Origin: Mesonia sediminis
GTDB taxonomy: Bacteria > Bacteroidota > Bacteroidia > Flavobacteriales > Flavobacteriaceae
Assembly: GCF_042684705.1 (NCBI RefSeq)
Contig: NZ_JBHULZ010000023.1
Span: 186,001-250,000 of the forward strand
Length of the DNA: 64,000 bases
Direction of reading: 5' to 3'
Under the pieces are notes generated by a model that was not told the origin of the DNA, did no database searches, and worked only from the letters and a program-made list of their open reading frames with translations. Both the position numbers and the translations under genes were made by a program. Numbering within the stretch: position 1 is the first letter of the stretch; each line of letters opens with the position of its first letter. Of this stretch, positions 28,401-37,167 are shown one piece after another.

Positions 28401-30529
28401 TTGAAATTAACTTGACTTTTAATCGAATCTAAAACCAGTTGAGTTTGGGCTTCAAAATTCAAATTATCATCTTCAAAAACTGCAAAAATACTGCCTCTAC
28501 CTTTCTTAATATTGGCCGCTAAACTTAAAGCCGAAAAATCATAATTGGCATAACTTAACTCAGCAAAATTGGTTTTTAGTACAGCATCAAGGTTGTTTAA
28601 TTGTTCGCCATTCGCTTTGATTTGTGCTGTGAAACTCAAATTACCAAAATCTTCATTTCTTAATATTTGGGCAAGTTGAATTGATGTTGTTTTTATTTCT
28701 CCGTCAAAACCATATATCTTATCAATACTAAATTCGCCTTCAATTTGCAAGGATCCTAAGCTCGTTTCTAAAAATGCATCTACTTCTCCCGCATTTACAT
28801 TACCAGTAAAAGCACTTTGAAGTTCAATTTCTTCTGGTAATTTCAACCCTAAATCTTCGGGTTTTATAAATTGCTCAATCGCCGATTTACGGGTAGTAAT
28901 TTCAAAAATTGGTAAATCAAATTCTAACTGATCAATATTATTTATATTAGAAAAAACACCTTTTAGGCGACTACTAAAATCTTTTCCCCAACTTACATTT
29001 AGTTGTTTAATATTTAAAGCGCTTAAATTACCTTCTGCTTTTAATTTCGCTTGAAGCGGATTTTTTTCCAACCGCACAAAAACCTCATTTTGTTTTAAAT
29101 GAGGGGCAAAATAATTGGCCTCCTTCCATTGGGTTTGTAAATTATCAATATTAATTTGAAAATCTGCTCGATCAAAATCACTTATAAAGTCGTTTAAATT
29201 GGCATAATTTATTTCAAGATCTCCTCGCAGAGTTGAAGTATTGGTACCCAGTTTTAAACGCTTCAGCCTTAGTTTTTCATCGGTGATTTTGGCAAGAAAA
29301 GAGGCTTCTTTTAATTTAAAACCACTAGATTCTTCAAAAATTAGTTTTTCTAAATCTAAATTGACTAGTTTATTTTTCCCTAGCTTTAAGTTTTTAGCTT
29401 TAAAATAAAGCCCGGTGATTCTCATCGCTTGAGGGTTAAACACATTTTTTTGTTCTTTCTGATTGCCTTGGTAATAACTTATTTGATTATTTTCAAAATC
29501 GATATTGCCTAGATTCACCTCCCAATTAGGCCAGATATTTGTACTTGAAGGCTTATCAACCTGTTGTGATTCACTTTCTGAATTATTCGTCAAAGGCAGG
29601 TCGATACTTACATTTGATTCAACCAGTCCTAGCTTTGTAATTTCTATTTTTTGTTGGTTTAGATCCAAATTACCCTTGCTCAATAAAAAATCAGAGAGAT
29701 TGACATCCGCTTTAAGCTGATTCGGTTTATCTAAATATTTAAATTTTACTTCTTTCAACCTAATCTCATTCATTTTTAAATGAGGCAAATCGCTTTGGGC
29801 AGTATCTTGAACTATGAATTGTGGCTCACTCTGCACATAATTAATCAAAGCCTTTTGAAAGTGCAATTTATCAATAAAATAATGTTGTTTTTCAAGATCA
29901 AATTGCTGCATGGATATATCTAAGGCGTTAAATTTAACTTTTAAATCACTTCCCAAAACTGCATCCTGATAAGTAAAATTAAAATCTGAAAAATAAAAGT
30001 CGCCTAAATTAATCTTAAGTGGTTGATTTTGATTTTCTGCACTCGTATTTTTTTGTGTTTGACTTGAATCCGCGAAAGCCTCTATTAGAAACTGAAAGTT
30101 AAACCCTGCTAAGGTATCTTTTCTTTTTATATTGGCCACGGCCCCATCCCACTCTAGAGAGTTAATGTTTAGATTATTGTTTGATAATATAGGATATAAC
30201 GGGATGTCGGCTTCTAATTGCCGGGTAAACAATAAAGTATCACCTTGTTTATCTTCTAGATAAAGTCCTTCTAAATTGATATTTCCTTGCCAAGTTATAA
30301 AGAGTTTGTCAAGTTGAACAACCGTTTCCGTTTTACCACTCACGTAATCAATTACGCGATTAACAATAATACTTTGACCCCAAGGTGAACGTATAAATAA
30401 AAGCAAAAGCACAAATAATATGAAAATCACCAAAAAGAATTTGGCAATAAACCTCAGTACACGCTTATACATAGCAGTGTTTTCTTTTTTATTTGGCTTA
30501 GATTTTTCTTTAGTTGCTTGTTGAGTCAA
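25433..30529 (-). CDS. tamB: TamB, inner-membrane-anchored partner of TamL
   Basis: A 1698-residue protein. A basic N-terminus precedes one transmembrane anchor (FFLVIFILFVLLLLFIRSPWGQ); long AsmA-like beta repeats follow, then the C-terminal TamB domain (DNSSISWVGDPTDAQLDVTAIYQV and LNFRLGIPEDQRGAFGG). The listed start is TTG-30529. It is supported by a -7 box TAAATTTG at 30547-30554 and an in-frame stop two codons upstream; ATG-30472 is the alternative. It overlaps tamL by 8 nt. The last ~40 residues are charged and low-complexity. Its paralogue at 2531-6937 has no TamL neighbour. Confidence 0.92.
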   Translation of the reverse strand: MTQQATKEKSKPNKKENTAMYKRVLRFIAKFFLVIFILFVLLLLFIRSPWGQSIIVNRVIDYVSGKTETVVQLDKLFITWQGNINLEGLYLEDKQGDTLLFTRQLEADIPLYPILSNNNLNINSLEWDGAVANIKRKDTLAGFNFQFLIEAFADSSQTQKNTSAENQNQPLKINLGDFYFSDFNFTYQDAVLGSDLKVKFNALDISMQQFDLEKQHYFIDKLHFQKALINYVQSEPQFIVQDTAQSDLPHLKMNEIRLKEVKFKYLDKPNQLKADVNLSDFLLSKGNLDLNQQKIEITKLGLVESNVSIDLPLTNNSESESQQVDKPSSTNIWPNWEVNLGNIDFENNQISYYQGNQKEQKNVFNPQAMRITGLYFKAKNLKLGKNKLVNLDLEKLIFEESSGFKLKEASFLAKITDEKLRLKRLKLGTNTSTLRGDLEINYANLNDFISDFDRADFQINIDNLQTQWKEANYFAPHLKQNEVFVRLEKNPLQAKLKAEGNLSALNIKQLNVSWGKDFSSRLKGVFSNINNIDQLEFDLPIFEITTRKSAIEQFIKPEDLGLKLPEEIELQSAFTGNVNAGEVDAFLETSLGSLQIEGEFSIDKIYGFDGEIKTTSIQLAQILRNEDFGNLSFTAQIKANGEQLNNLDAVLKTNFAELSYANYDFSALSLAANIKKGRGSIFAVFEDDNLNFEAQTQLVLDSIKSQVNFNLHLEGANLYALGLTNRDIRAKFDLSGYFKGNMQKYQSGLNLDNTVAVYDNRPYYLDDLAAYLAVDQDNTLLSVASNFLQINLDANDDPNVIDVALRKHINQYRGDSLQVSENETPVKINLTGRFKPTPIFKDIIFDGIKQMDSLGFSLAFNEAKNNVKGSINLPYLNYADNKLSNFKLAIEGNGATADLDLGFQAIEAGPFQIGKTNLLANYKDEKLYFSFKAFQENDVFYNLQSVLYQKEGYKHFQILPKDLKLAGKNWQVPPQNKIVFNDQEIEVEQMRFQHQEQVFTFHTERVENDFALALDWKNFKIENLFQYLNPKNSVATGLLDGEVKFINPLKENAFTADLQIANLHILENEIGVLKIDAQANDYKTYDLLAELKGDKIEAQLKGDYTIKESTTQYEFDLNLARLNLQLVQKFADSSIKEASGEVAAQIKLAQEENQLAYKGNINFLNAQVVPRALNTPYKLGKEKIGITKEQIDFNAFTIKDERENQFVVNGQILTKSLLNPEFDLSVKARDFLALNATEEDNDLFFGKAIFDLNAQVKGDLNFPKIQADLSVKEGTDITYIYPNVAANRITQDGVVVFVNKENPDNILTQKAKAEKNTLITGIELKSKLRVEPGASFKVILDERTNDNLEVVGQGELLFNIFKNGRTTLTGRYDISDGHYEMNLYNLVKRRFDLADNSSISWVGDPTDAQLDVTAIYQVKTSASALMASQTSNASLEVQNQFKQRIPFQVYLNVEGELLKPKLNFRLGIPEDQRGAFGGALYGRINQLNQQEDALNKQIFSLLVLNRFYPSSGSDGSSGGPATVARDNINDALSDQLNVFSDKLVGDTGIDLDFGLNSYTDYQGSTSESRTDLNISASKKLFNDRLIVQAGSQVGVQGDARPGEENPVIGNVSIEYLLAPSGRWRLRGFRKSEYENVIDGQVFVSGIALIFNREFNQFKELFKKELNNEKTSTPAPEEENKQKSNKVKATETSNEDQNE

Positions 30530-30546
30530 TTCTTAGAGTTTTCGCG

Positions 30547-30554
30547 CAAATTTA
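30547..30554 (-). promoter_or_regulatory. -7 promoter box of the tamB-tamL-PAP2 operon
   Basis: Minus-strand TAAATTTG fits TAnnTTTG and lies 17 nt upstream of TTG-30529, leaving a short leader. No matching TTG -33 element is visible. Its position argues that translation starts at TTG-30529 rather than ATG-30472. Confidence 0.45.
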
Positions 30555-30735
30555 GTTTAGCCCTGGAATATTTGTCGAGGCCGTGTTGTTTAAATTTAGT
30601 TAAAGTTAGTAAACAAGCGCGTCAATGATAAAATCTTTTAACACTATTAACAAAAAATGTTATAAATGGTTAAATAAAATTATTGGTTCATTAAAATTTA
30701 AGATTTTTACGAGCATACAACCAAATTGAAAATTC

Positions 30736-33700
30736 ATGAAAATGCTAAATAAGCTTCACGGGGCTTCGACTATTTTTTGTTTATTACTAGCAATCCATTT
30801 CTCAAGCTTTGCTCAAGAAAATAATGAGGTTGCAAATACCCTTTACTTTACCTCGAATACAGGAAATGTAAATCCCAACCTCTCTTCGCCTATTTTAAAA
30901 GCTATTACACAAGACGCTCAAGGAGCAAAAAAACCTGTGTTTGTTGCTTTGGGTAATATAACACGTAAACATGGTTTTCCTCCAGAAGATAAAAAACGAG
31001 AAGAAGAGAAAAGCTTTTTGAAAAATAGTTTAATGGAGCCTCTAAAGGGGTTTAAGGGAAAAATTATTTATAATCCAGGTAAAAACGAATGGAACCGTCA
31101 CGGGCACGAAAATATAGATGATTTAGAATCTTATTTACAAGATAACAGCAAGGCCGAGTTTTGGCCAAATGATGGCTGCCCCATAGAACGGGAAAGCTTA
31201 AGTGATCAAGTAGAATTGGTAATGGTCGACTCTCAGTGGTATCTTGAAAATTGGGATGATCATATTTACGTAAATAATAAATGTGAAATAAAAACGCGAG
31301 AACAATTTTTTGCTCAGTTTAAAGATGAGCTAAAAGATGAACAAAACAAAACCATTATTGTTGCTATACACCACCCGGTATTAAGCGCTCAGCGCAAAGG
31401 TTTCCTGGGTAGAATGGGTGGTTTTTCTAAACAATATTACTATAGTAAGCCTATGCAAGAATTGGTAGGTCGTTTAGAAACGCTTGCGAGTCAATTTGAA
31501 GATGTAATATTTGTTTCAGGTAATCATACCAACTTGCAATATTTAAGCGATGATGGTATACCTCAAGTAATCGCTGGTTCACTCAAACCAGGTAAAAAGA
31601 CTAGACCAGATACTAAAGAGGGTCATTTTGGTAGTTCAAAACCTGGTTTTGCCAAACTAATTGCCTTTGCCAATGGCGATACCCAAGTTTCTCTATACGA
31701 AGTGAATAAAGACGGTACCCAGCTTGTTTTTTCTCACCTTATTCCCAGTAAGCGAAAGACACTTGAAGAAGTAACTTACCACCCCATCTCAAAATTCGGG
31801 AAAACCTATAAGGCCTCTATTTATTCGAAAGAAGAAGTTAACAAATCTAACTTTTATGTTTGGGCCTGGGGCGAACATTACCGTTCTATTTATGGCCGTG
31901 AAATAGAGGCACCCGTCTTAAATTTAGAAGCCTTACCGCATAATGTACGTGCCTTGAGAGCTGGTGGTGGAAACCAATCACGAACTTTAAGGTTAATCGA
32001 TGATAATGAAAATGAGTACAATATCAGAGAACTCAGAAAAAGTGCGGTACGCTTTATACAATCCTCCATACCTGATCATTATGTAAAAAATTACATGAAA
32101 AATACAATCGCAGAAGAAATTGTACAAGACTACTACACCACTGCTCACCCCTATGCGCCATTTGCTGTAGGACAGTTATTAGATGCTATTGATATTTATC
32201 ACGCCAACCCTAAAATAGTATATGTTCCCAAACAAAAACGTTTAGGAAGATTTAATGCTAGTTATGGTGATAAATTATATATGTTCGAAGAGCACGTAGG
32301 AGATGAAAATAAGAATTTTAAAACTTTTGGTCAAGCCGATGATATTATCAGTACAAAAGATATGCTTCTCGAATTAAGAGATAATAAAAACGCTAGGATT
32401 GATGAAAACACCTATATAAGGGCTCGACTTTTTGACATGCTCGTAGGCGATTGGGATAGGCATTCAGACCAATGGCGATGGGCGAAATTTGAGTCCAACG
32501 ATAGTATTGATTTATACAAAGCTATACCTAGAGATAGAGATCAAGCTTTTCCCAAATATGACGGGCCTATCATCGCTCTATTAAAATTAGGAATACCTAA
32601 TTTACGCGTTATGCAAAGCTACACACCAGAACCAAAAAATCTAAAATGGTTGAATCATGCCGGATATCATTTAGACCAAGCTTTTATAAATCGTGCAACT
32701 TGGAAAGACTGGGAAAATCAAGTAGATTACATTCAAAAAAACTTAAGTGATTCGGTGATTGATATAGCTTTCGCGGATTTACTTCCCGATGTTCAAGATG
32801 AAAGTATTGAGCAAATAAAATCTACCTTAAAACAACGTCGCGATAATCTTTTAGACATTGCAAAAGAGTATTATACCTATTTTAAAAAACACAAAGTTAT
32901 TATCGCCACCCACGAAGACAATAAGGTATTTATTAAACGATTACCAAAGGGTGAAACTCAAATTCAAATTTTAGATGAAGGGGTAGAAATTCTCAATACT
33001 ACTTATAACAAAAAAGAAACTAAGGAAATTTGGCTCTATACACTTGATGGCGATGATCATATTCATATTTCAGGAAATGGAGATAATTTAATAAAGTTGA
33101 AAATTTTTGGCGGAGAAGAAAGGGATACCTATGATTTTGAGAATAAAAAGCGTACTAAAATTTACGATTACAAATCCAAAGAAAATAACTTTAAAAATGT
33201 GGGTAGCAAAAGGCTAACCAATTCATATGCTATAAATAACTATGATCCTAAAAAGAAGATATATGATTCAAATGTTGTTCTTCCGCGTTTAGGCTATAAT
33301 CGAGATGCTGGTTTTAGGGCAGGAATAACCAATGTGTATACGCGCTATGACTTGTTACGCAATCCTTTTAGCAGCCAGCATACACTAAGTGTTGATTATT
33401 ATGGTGCAACTCAAGGTCTTGAGTTCAATTATGACGCCGAATTTGCTCATTTATTTTACAATTGGAATTTAGGTATAGATGCCAGAATTACAGGAAATAA
33501 CTTTGCGACCAATTATTTTGGCATGGGTAATTCAAGTGCTTATGATGTAGATGATGTGACCTTAGATTATAATCGTGTTAATATGAAGCAATGGCATTTA
33601 GCCCCATCACTTATTTATACCAAAGGAAATGCATTAAGAGCAAGTATAAAAGCCATTATCGAGGCTAATGAAGTTAGTTTTAACGACAATCGATTTACCG

Positions 33701-34314
33701 GTGATAATTTTAATAAAAATAATCCAATTTTTGAAAACCAAATATATGCTGGTGGTGAGTTGGCAATAAACTATAATAATAAAGGAAGTCTTATTGGCTA
33801 CCCAAGAAGAGGTATGGAATTAGGATTGACAGCCGGTTATAAATCTTCTGTAAATGGAGATTTTGACAATAAATTTGCTTATCTTAATCCCTTATTATCA
33901 TTTGTTTATCCTATTCATGAAAGTGGTGCGGCAACTCTAGCAACCAAAGCCGAAGCCAATTTCATCTTAGGAAACAATTATAATTTTTACCATGCGGCTA
34001 CCGTAGGCGGAGATACAAGTTTAAGAGGATTTCGTAATCAACGGTTTACTGGAAAAACAGGCTTTTATCAAACTACCGATTTGAGAGTGGGATTAACTAA
34101 ATTTAAAACCAATTTTGTTCCCTTACGTGTAGGTGTTTCAGCTGGCTTTGACTATGGTCGTGTGTGGCTAGAAAACGATTCTTCAAATAAGTGGCATACC
34201 AGCTATGGAGGCTCTATCTTTATTAACGGCTTTAATGCCTTAACCGCGAATTTGGGTTACTATATGAGCGACGAAGATAACCGATTTTTATTTAGCCTAG
34301 GCTTTAGATTTTAA
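30736..34314 (+). CDS. Secreted three-part protein: degenerate metallophosphoesterase, CotH/Fam20-like kinase motif region, BamA-type barrel
   Basis: A 1192-residue protein with a signal peptide (ends SSFAQ, residue 27). Residues ~35-340 align with calcineurin-like phosphoesterases of Bacteroidota (DSQWYLENWDDH, VAIHHPVLS at 209-217), but the metal-ligand motifs are altered: ALGN at 71-74, GKNEW at 115-119 and SGNHTN at 261-266. Residues ~345-750 contain GDWDRHSDQWRW (571-582) and IPRDRDQAF (597-605), which resemble the catalytic loop and metal-binding Asp of CotH/Fam20-type atypical kinases. Residues ~830-1192 form an outer-membrane barrel with the L6 motif LRGF (1096-1099) and a final Phe. 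The domain order is seen; the kinase reading is inference. acnA follows 33 nt later. Confidence 0.75.
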   Translation: MKMLNKLHGASTIFCLLLAIHFSSFAQENNEVANTLYFTSNTGNVNPNLSSPILKAITQDAQGAKKPVFVALGNITRKHGFPPEDKKREEEKSFLKNSLMEPLKGFKGKIIYNPGKNEWNRHGHENIDDLESYLQDNSKAEFWPNDGCPIERESLSDQVELVMVDSQWYLENWDDHIYVNNKCEIKTREQFFAQFKDELKDEQNKTIIVAIHHPVLSAQRKGFLGRMGGFSKQYYYSKPMQELVGRLETLASQFEDVIFVSGNHTNLQYLSDDGIPQVIAGSLKPGKKTRPDTKEGHFGSSKPGFAKLIAFANGDTQVSLYEVNKDGTQLVFSHLIPSKRKTLEEVTYHPISKFGKTYKASIYSKEEVNKSNFYVWAWGEHYRSIYGREIEAPVLNLEALPHNVRALRAGGGNQSRTLRLIDDNENEYNIRELRKSAVRFIQSSIPDHYVKNYMKNTIAEEIVQDYYTTAHPYAPFAVGQLLDAIDIYHANPKIVYVPKQKRLGRFNASYGDKLYMFEEHVGDENKNFKTFGQADDIISTKDMLLELRDNKNARIDENTYIRARLFDMLVGDWDRHSDQWRWAKFESNDSIDLYKAIPRDRDQAFPKYDGPIIALLKLGIPNLRVMQSYTPEPKNLKWLNHAGYHLDQAFINRATWKDWENQVDYIQKNLSDSVIDIAFADLLPDVQDESIEQIKSTLKQRRDNLLDIAKEYYTYFKKHKVIIATHEDNKVFIKRLPKGETQIQILDEGVEILNTTYNKKETKEIWLYTLDGDDHIHISGNGDNLIKLKIFGGEERDTYDFENKKRTKIYDYKSKENNFKNVGSKRLTNSYAINNYDPKKKIYDSNVVLPRLGYNRDAGFRAGITNVYTRYDLLRNPFSSQHTLSVDYYGATQGLEFNYDAEFAHLFYNWNLGIDARITGNNFATNYFGMGNSSAYDVDDVTLDYNRVNMKQWHLAPSLIYTKGNALRASIKAIIEANEVSFNDNRFTGDNFNKNNPIFENQIYAGGELAINYNNKGSLIGYPRRGMELGLTAGYKSSVNGDFDNKFAYLNPLLSFVYPIHESGAATLATKAEANFILGNNYNFYHAATVGGDTSLRGFRNQRFTGKTGFYQTTDLRVGLTKFKTNFVPLRVGVSAGFDYGRVWLENDSSNKWHTSYGGSIFINGFNALTANLGYYMSDEDNRFLFSLGFRF

Positions 34315-34347
34315 GCATTTGACATATTAACCGTTAAAACCAGAACC

Positions 34348-37122
34348 ATGAAAGAGAAAATTAGATCTATAACAAACAAGTTGAAAATCAACAGTAAAGA
34401 GCTTAATTACATCAGCTTAAAAGAACTTGAAAAAGAATACGAGCAAATTAAAAAGCTACCCTTTTCAATTAGGATTTTATTGGAAAATGCATTGCGTAAT
34501 TACGATGATTTTCTGGTGGATGAAAAGCACATACTTGATTTAATCAATTGGAATCCTTCGGGGAGTAAAAACCCTATTCCCTTTAAGCCTGCTCGAGTCC
34601 TCATGCAGGACTTTACTGGAGTACCTGCCGTTGTTGACATTGCCGCTATACGTTCTGAGGCAATCCGTAAAGGAAAAGATGGCTCAAAAATAAACCCTAA
34701 AGTCCCTGTAGATTTAGTTATCGATCATTCTGTTCAAGTTGATTTTTTTGGAACCGACTATGCTTATAAAAAGAATGTTGCCTACGAGTATAAACGAAAC
34801 AAAGAACGTTATGAGTTATTAAAATGGGCGCAAAATGCGTTTGATAATTTTACCGTCGTACCTCCAGGTATGGGTATTTGTCATCAAGTGAATTTAGAAT
34901 ATTTGGCCAAAGGAATTGTTGAACGTGATGGGTGGGCATTTCCCGATACGTTAGTAGGTACAGATTCACATACGCCAATGGTTAATGGAATAGGCGTTTT
35001 GGGCTGGGGTGTTGGCGGCATTGATGCCGAAGCAGCATTACTAGGACAACCCATTTATTTTTCGAGTCCGAAGGTCATTGGTTTAAAACTTATAGGGCAA
35101 AAACCAAAAGGAGTAACTTCTACCGATATGGTTTTAAAAATAACTGAAACTTTACGGAATTACGGTGTTGTAGGCGATTTTGTTGAAGTATTTGGTTCGG
35201 GCCTCGATCATCTTACCGTTCCAGACCGAGCAACTATAGCCAACATGTCACCAGAATTTGGATGTACAGTAACCTACTTCCCTATTGATCAACGTACACT
35301 GGAATACATGAATGATACCAATAGAAGTAAAGAACAGATGGAGTTGGTAAAAACCTACTGTAAAGAAAATGGATTTTGGAGAGAGGGTAAAGAACAAATC
35401 TCTTATAGCGATGTTATTGAAGTTGACCTCTCTCAATTAGAGCCTAGTGTTGCCGGGCCAAAATTACCTCAACAAAAAATACCTGTTAGTAAATTAAAAA
35501 ATAAATTTAGTGAAATTCTATCAGCCGCTCATGGGCGAGACTATCTAGATTTAGAAAAAAGAGAAACTTGGTATGCAGAAGGTGGATCTGGCACCCAATT
35601 CAGTAAAAAGATAAAAAAAGATGCTGCAGACCCTAACATAAAAATTAAGAAAGATGAAAAATTACATGCGGTAAAAATCAAACAAGATTATGAACAATAT
35701 ACTTTAAGTGACGGATCTATTGTAATTGCTGCGATTACTTCTTGTACCAATACTTCTAACCCTTCGGTTATGCTAGGTGCAGGTTTGATGGCTAGAAAAG
35801 CTATTGAAAAAGGTATCGATGTGAAACCTTGGGTAAAAACCTCTTTGGCTCCAGGTTCAAAAGTTGTTACTAATTATTTGAAACGAGCGGGGTTATTGGA
35901 AGACTTGGAAGCATTGCGTTTTCATGTGGTGGGATACGGCTGTACCACTTGTATAGGAAACTCAGGGCCCCTACCCCCTCATATTGAAAAAGCTATTGAC
36001 GAAAACGATTTATTAGTAGCCTCTGTCTTAAGTGGAAATAGGAATTTTGAAGCTAGAATACACAACAAGGTAGAAATGAATTTTTTAGCCTCACCTATGC
36101 TTGTTGTGGCTTATGCAATTGCTGGGCGCGTTGATATCAACTTATTAGAGGATGAATTAACCCGAGATGCTAATGGAAATCCGGTATATTTAAAAGATAT
36201 TTGGCCAGATGAGGAAGAAATTCAAGATGCGATTAAATCGGCTACTACCCGAGAAGACTATAAGCAAGAGTATGCAGTTATTTTTGACGGTGAGGAGCAG
36301 TGGAAACAACTTAAAGCGCCTTCAGGTTTAGATTATGAATGGCGAGAAGATTCTACTTATATCAAAGAAATTCCTTTCTTTAAAAATATAAGTGAAAAAG
36401 CAAAACCTTTGTCTAATATAAAAAATGCCCAAGTTCTAGTTAAAGTTGGTGATTCAGTTACTACCGATCATATTTCTCCTGCCGGGCTTTTTTCTGAACG
36501 AAGTGAAGCGGGTGAATATTTACTTAAAAAAGGTATAGAAAGAAAATTGTTTAACTCATACGGTTCGCGTAGAGGTAATCATGAAGTGATGATGCGTGGT
36601 ACTTTTGCAAATGTTCGCATGAATAATGAGATTGCTCAACGTAAAGGTGGATACACAAATTATTTTCCCGATAACGAAGAAATGAGTATTTATAAGGCGG
36701 CTATGAAATACAAAGCCAACAAAACACCATTAATTGTGTTAGCTGGTACACAGTACGGTTCTGGCTCTTCTCGTGATTGGGCTGCAAAGGGCACCAACTT
36801 ATTAGGTGTTAAGGCGGTAATAGCTAGTTCTTTTGAGAGAATACATCGTTCAAATCTAGTTGGTATGGGTGTATTGCCTTTAAAATTTAAAAGCGGCGAG
36901 AATGCGAAAAGTTTGGGTTTAACTGGAACAGAAAAATATACCATAACAGGTATAGAAAACGGATTAACACCTGGTAAAATTTTGTCTGTAACTGCCACGG
37001 ATGATAAAAACAATCACACCCAATTTGAAGTTGAACTTCGCTTAGACTCTAAAATAGAAATTGAATACTTAAAACACGGTGGAATTTTACAATATGTACT
37101 TCGTGAATTTTTATCCGAATAA
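34348..37122 (+). CDS. acnA: Aconitate hydratase (AcnA type)
   Basis: A 924-residue protein of the IRP/AcnA type. The three [4Fe-4S] ligands are C466 (ITSCTNTSNPSV) and C532/C535 (GCTTCIGNSGP). Other active-site stretches include VGTDSHTPMVNGIGVLGWGVGGIDAEA, TDHISPAG and YGSGSSRDWAAKG. It interconverts citrate and isocitrate in the TCA cycle. Many Bacteroidota use AcnB-like or mitochondrial-type aconitases, so the AcnA form is worth noting but not unusual. It lies 33 nt after the three-domain outer-membrane protein and ends at a strong hairpin shared with the convergent ChaN-like gene. Confidence 0.96.
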   Translation: MKEKIRSITNKLKINSKELNYISLKELEKEYEQIKKLPFSIRILLENALRNYDDFLVDEKHILDLINWNPSGSKNPIPFKPARVLMQDFTGVPAVVDIAAIRSEAIRKGKDGSKINPKVPVDLVIDHSVQVDFFGTDYAYKKNVAYEYKRNKERYELLKWAQNAFDNFTVVPPGMGICHQVNLEYLAKGIVERDGWAFPDTLVGTDSHTPMVNGIGVLGWGVGGIDAEAALLGQPIYFSSPKVIGLKLIGQKPKGVTSTDMVLKITETLRNYGVVGDFVEVFGSGLDHLTVPDRATIANMSPEFGCTVTYFPIDQRTLEYMNDTNRSKEQMELVKTYCKENGFWREGKEQISYSDVIEVDLSQLEPSVAGPKLPQQKIPVSKLKNKFSEILSAAHGRDYLDLEKRETWYAEGGSGTQFSKKIKKDAADPNIKIKKDEKLHAVKIKQDYEQYTLSDGSIVIAAITSCTNTSNPSVMLGAGLMARKAIEKGIDVKPWVKTSLAPGSKVVTNYLKRAGLLEDLEALRFHVVGYGCTTCIGNSGPLPPHIEKAIDENDLLVASVLSGNRNFEARIHNKVEMNFLASPMLVVAYAIAGRVDINLLEDELTRDANGNPVYLKDIWPDEEEIQDAIKSATTREDYKQEYAVIFDGEEQWKQLKAPSGLDYEWREDSTYIKEIPFFKNISEKAKPLSNIKNAQVLVKVGDSVTTDHISPAGLFSERSEAGEYLLKKGIERKLFNSYGSRRGNHEVMMRGTFANVRMNNEIAQRKGGYTNYFPDNEEMSIYKAAMKYKANKTPLIVLAGTQYGSGSSRDWAAKGTNLLGVKAVIASSFERIHRSNLVGMGVLPLKFKSGENAKSLGLTGTEKYTITGIENGLTPGKILSVTATDDKNNHTQFEVELRLDSKIEIEYLKHGGILQYVLREFLSE

Positions 37123-37131
37123 ATCGTGTTG

Positions 37132-37164
37132 CTCTCTAGGTTTATTTTTAAACCTAGAGAGTTT
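37132..37164. terminator. Bidirectional hairpin between acnA and the ChaN-like gene
   Basis: CTCTCTAGGTTT (37132-37143) pairs perfectly with AAACCTAGAGAG (37150-37161) around a 6-nt loop, giving a 12-bp stem between two convergent stop codons. The following T-run is short (TTT), so it is a moderate terminator on both strands. Confidence 0.65.
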
Positions 37165-37167
37165 AGC

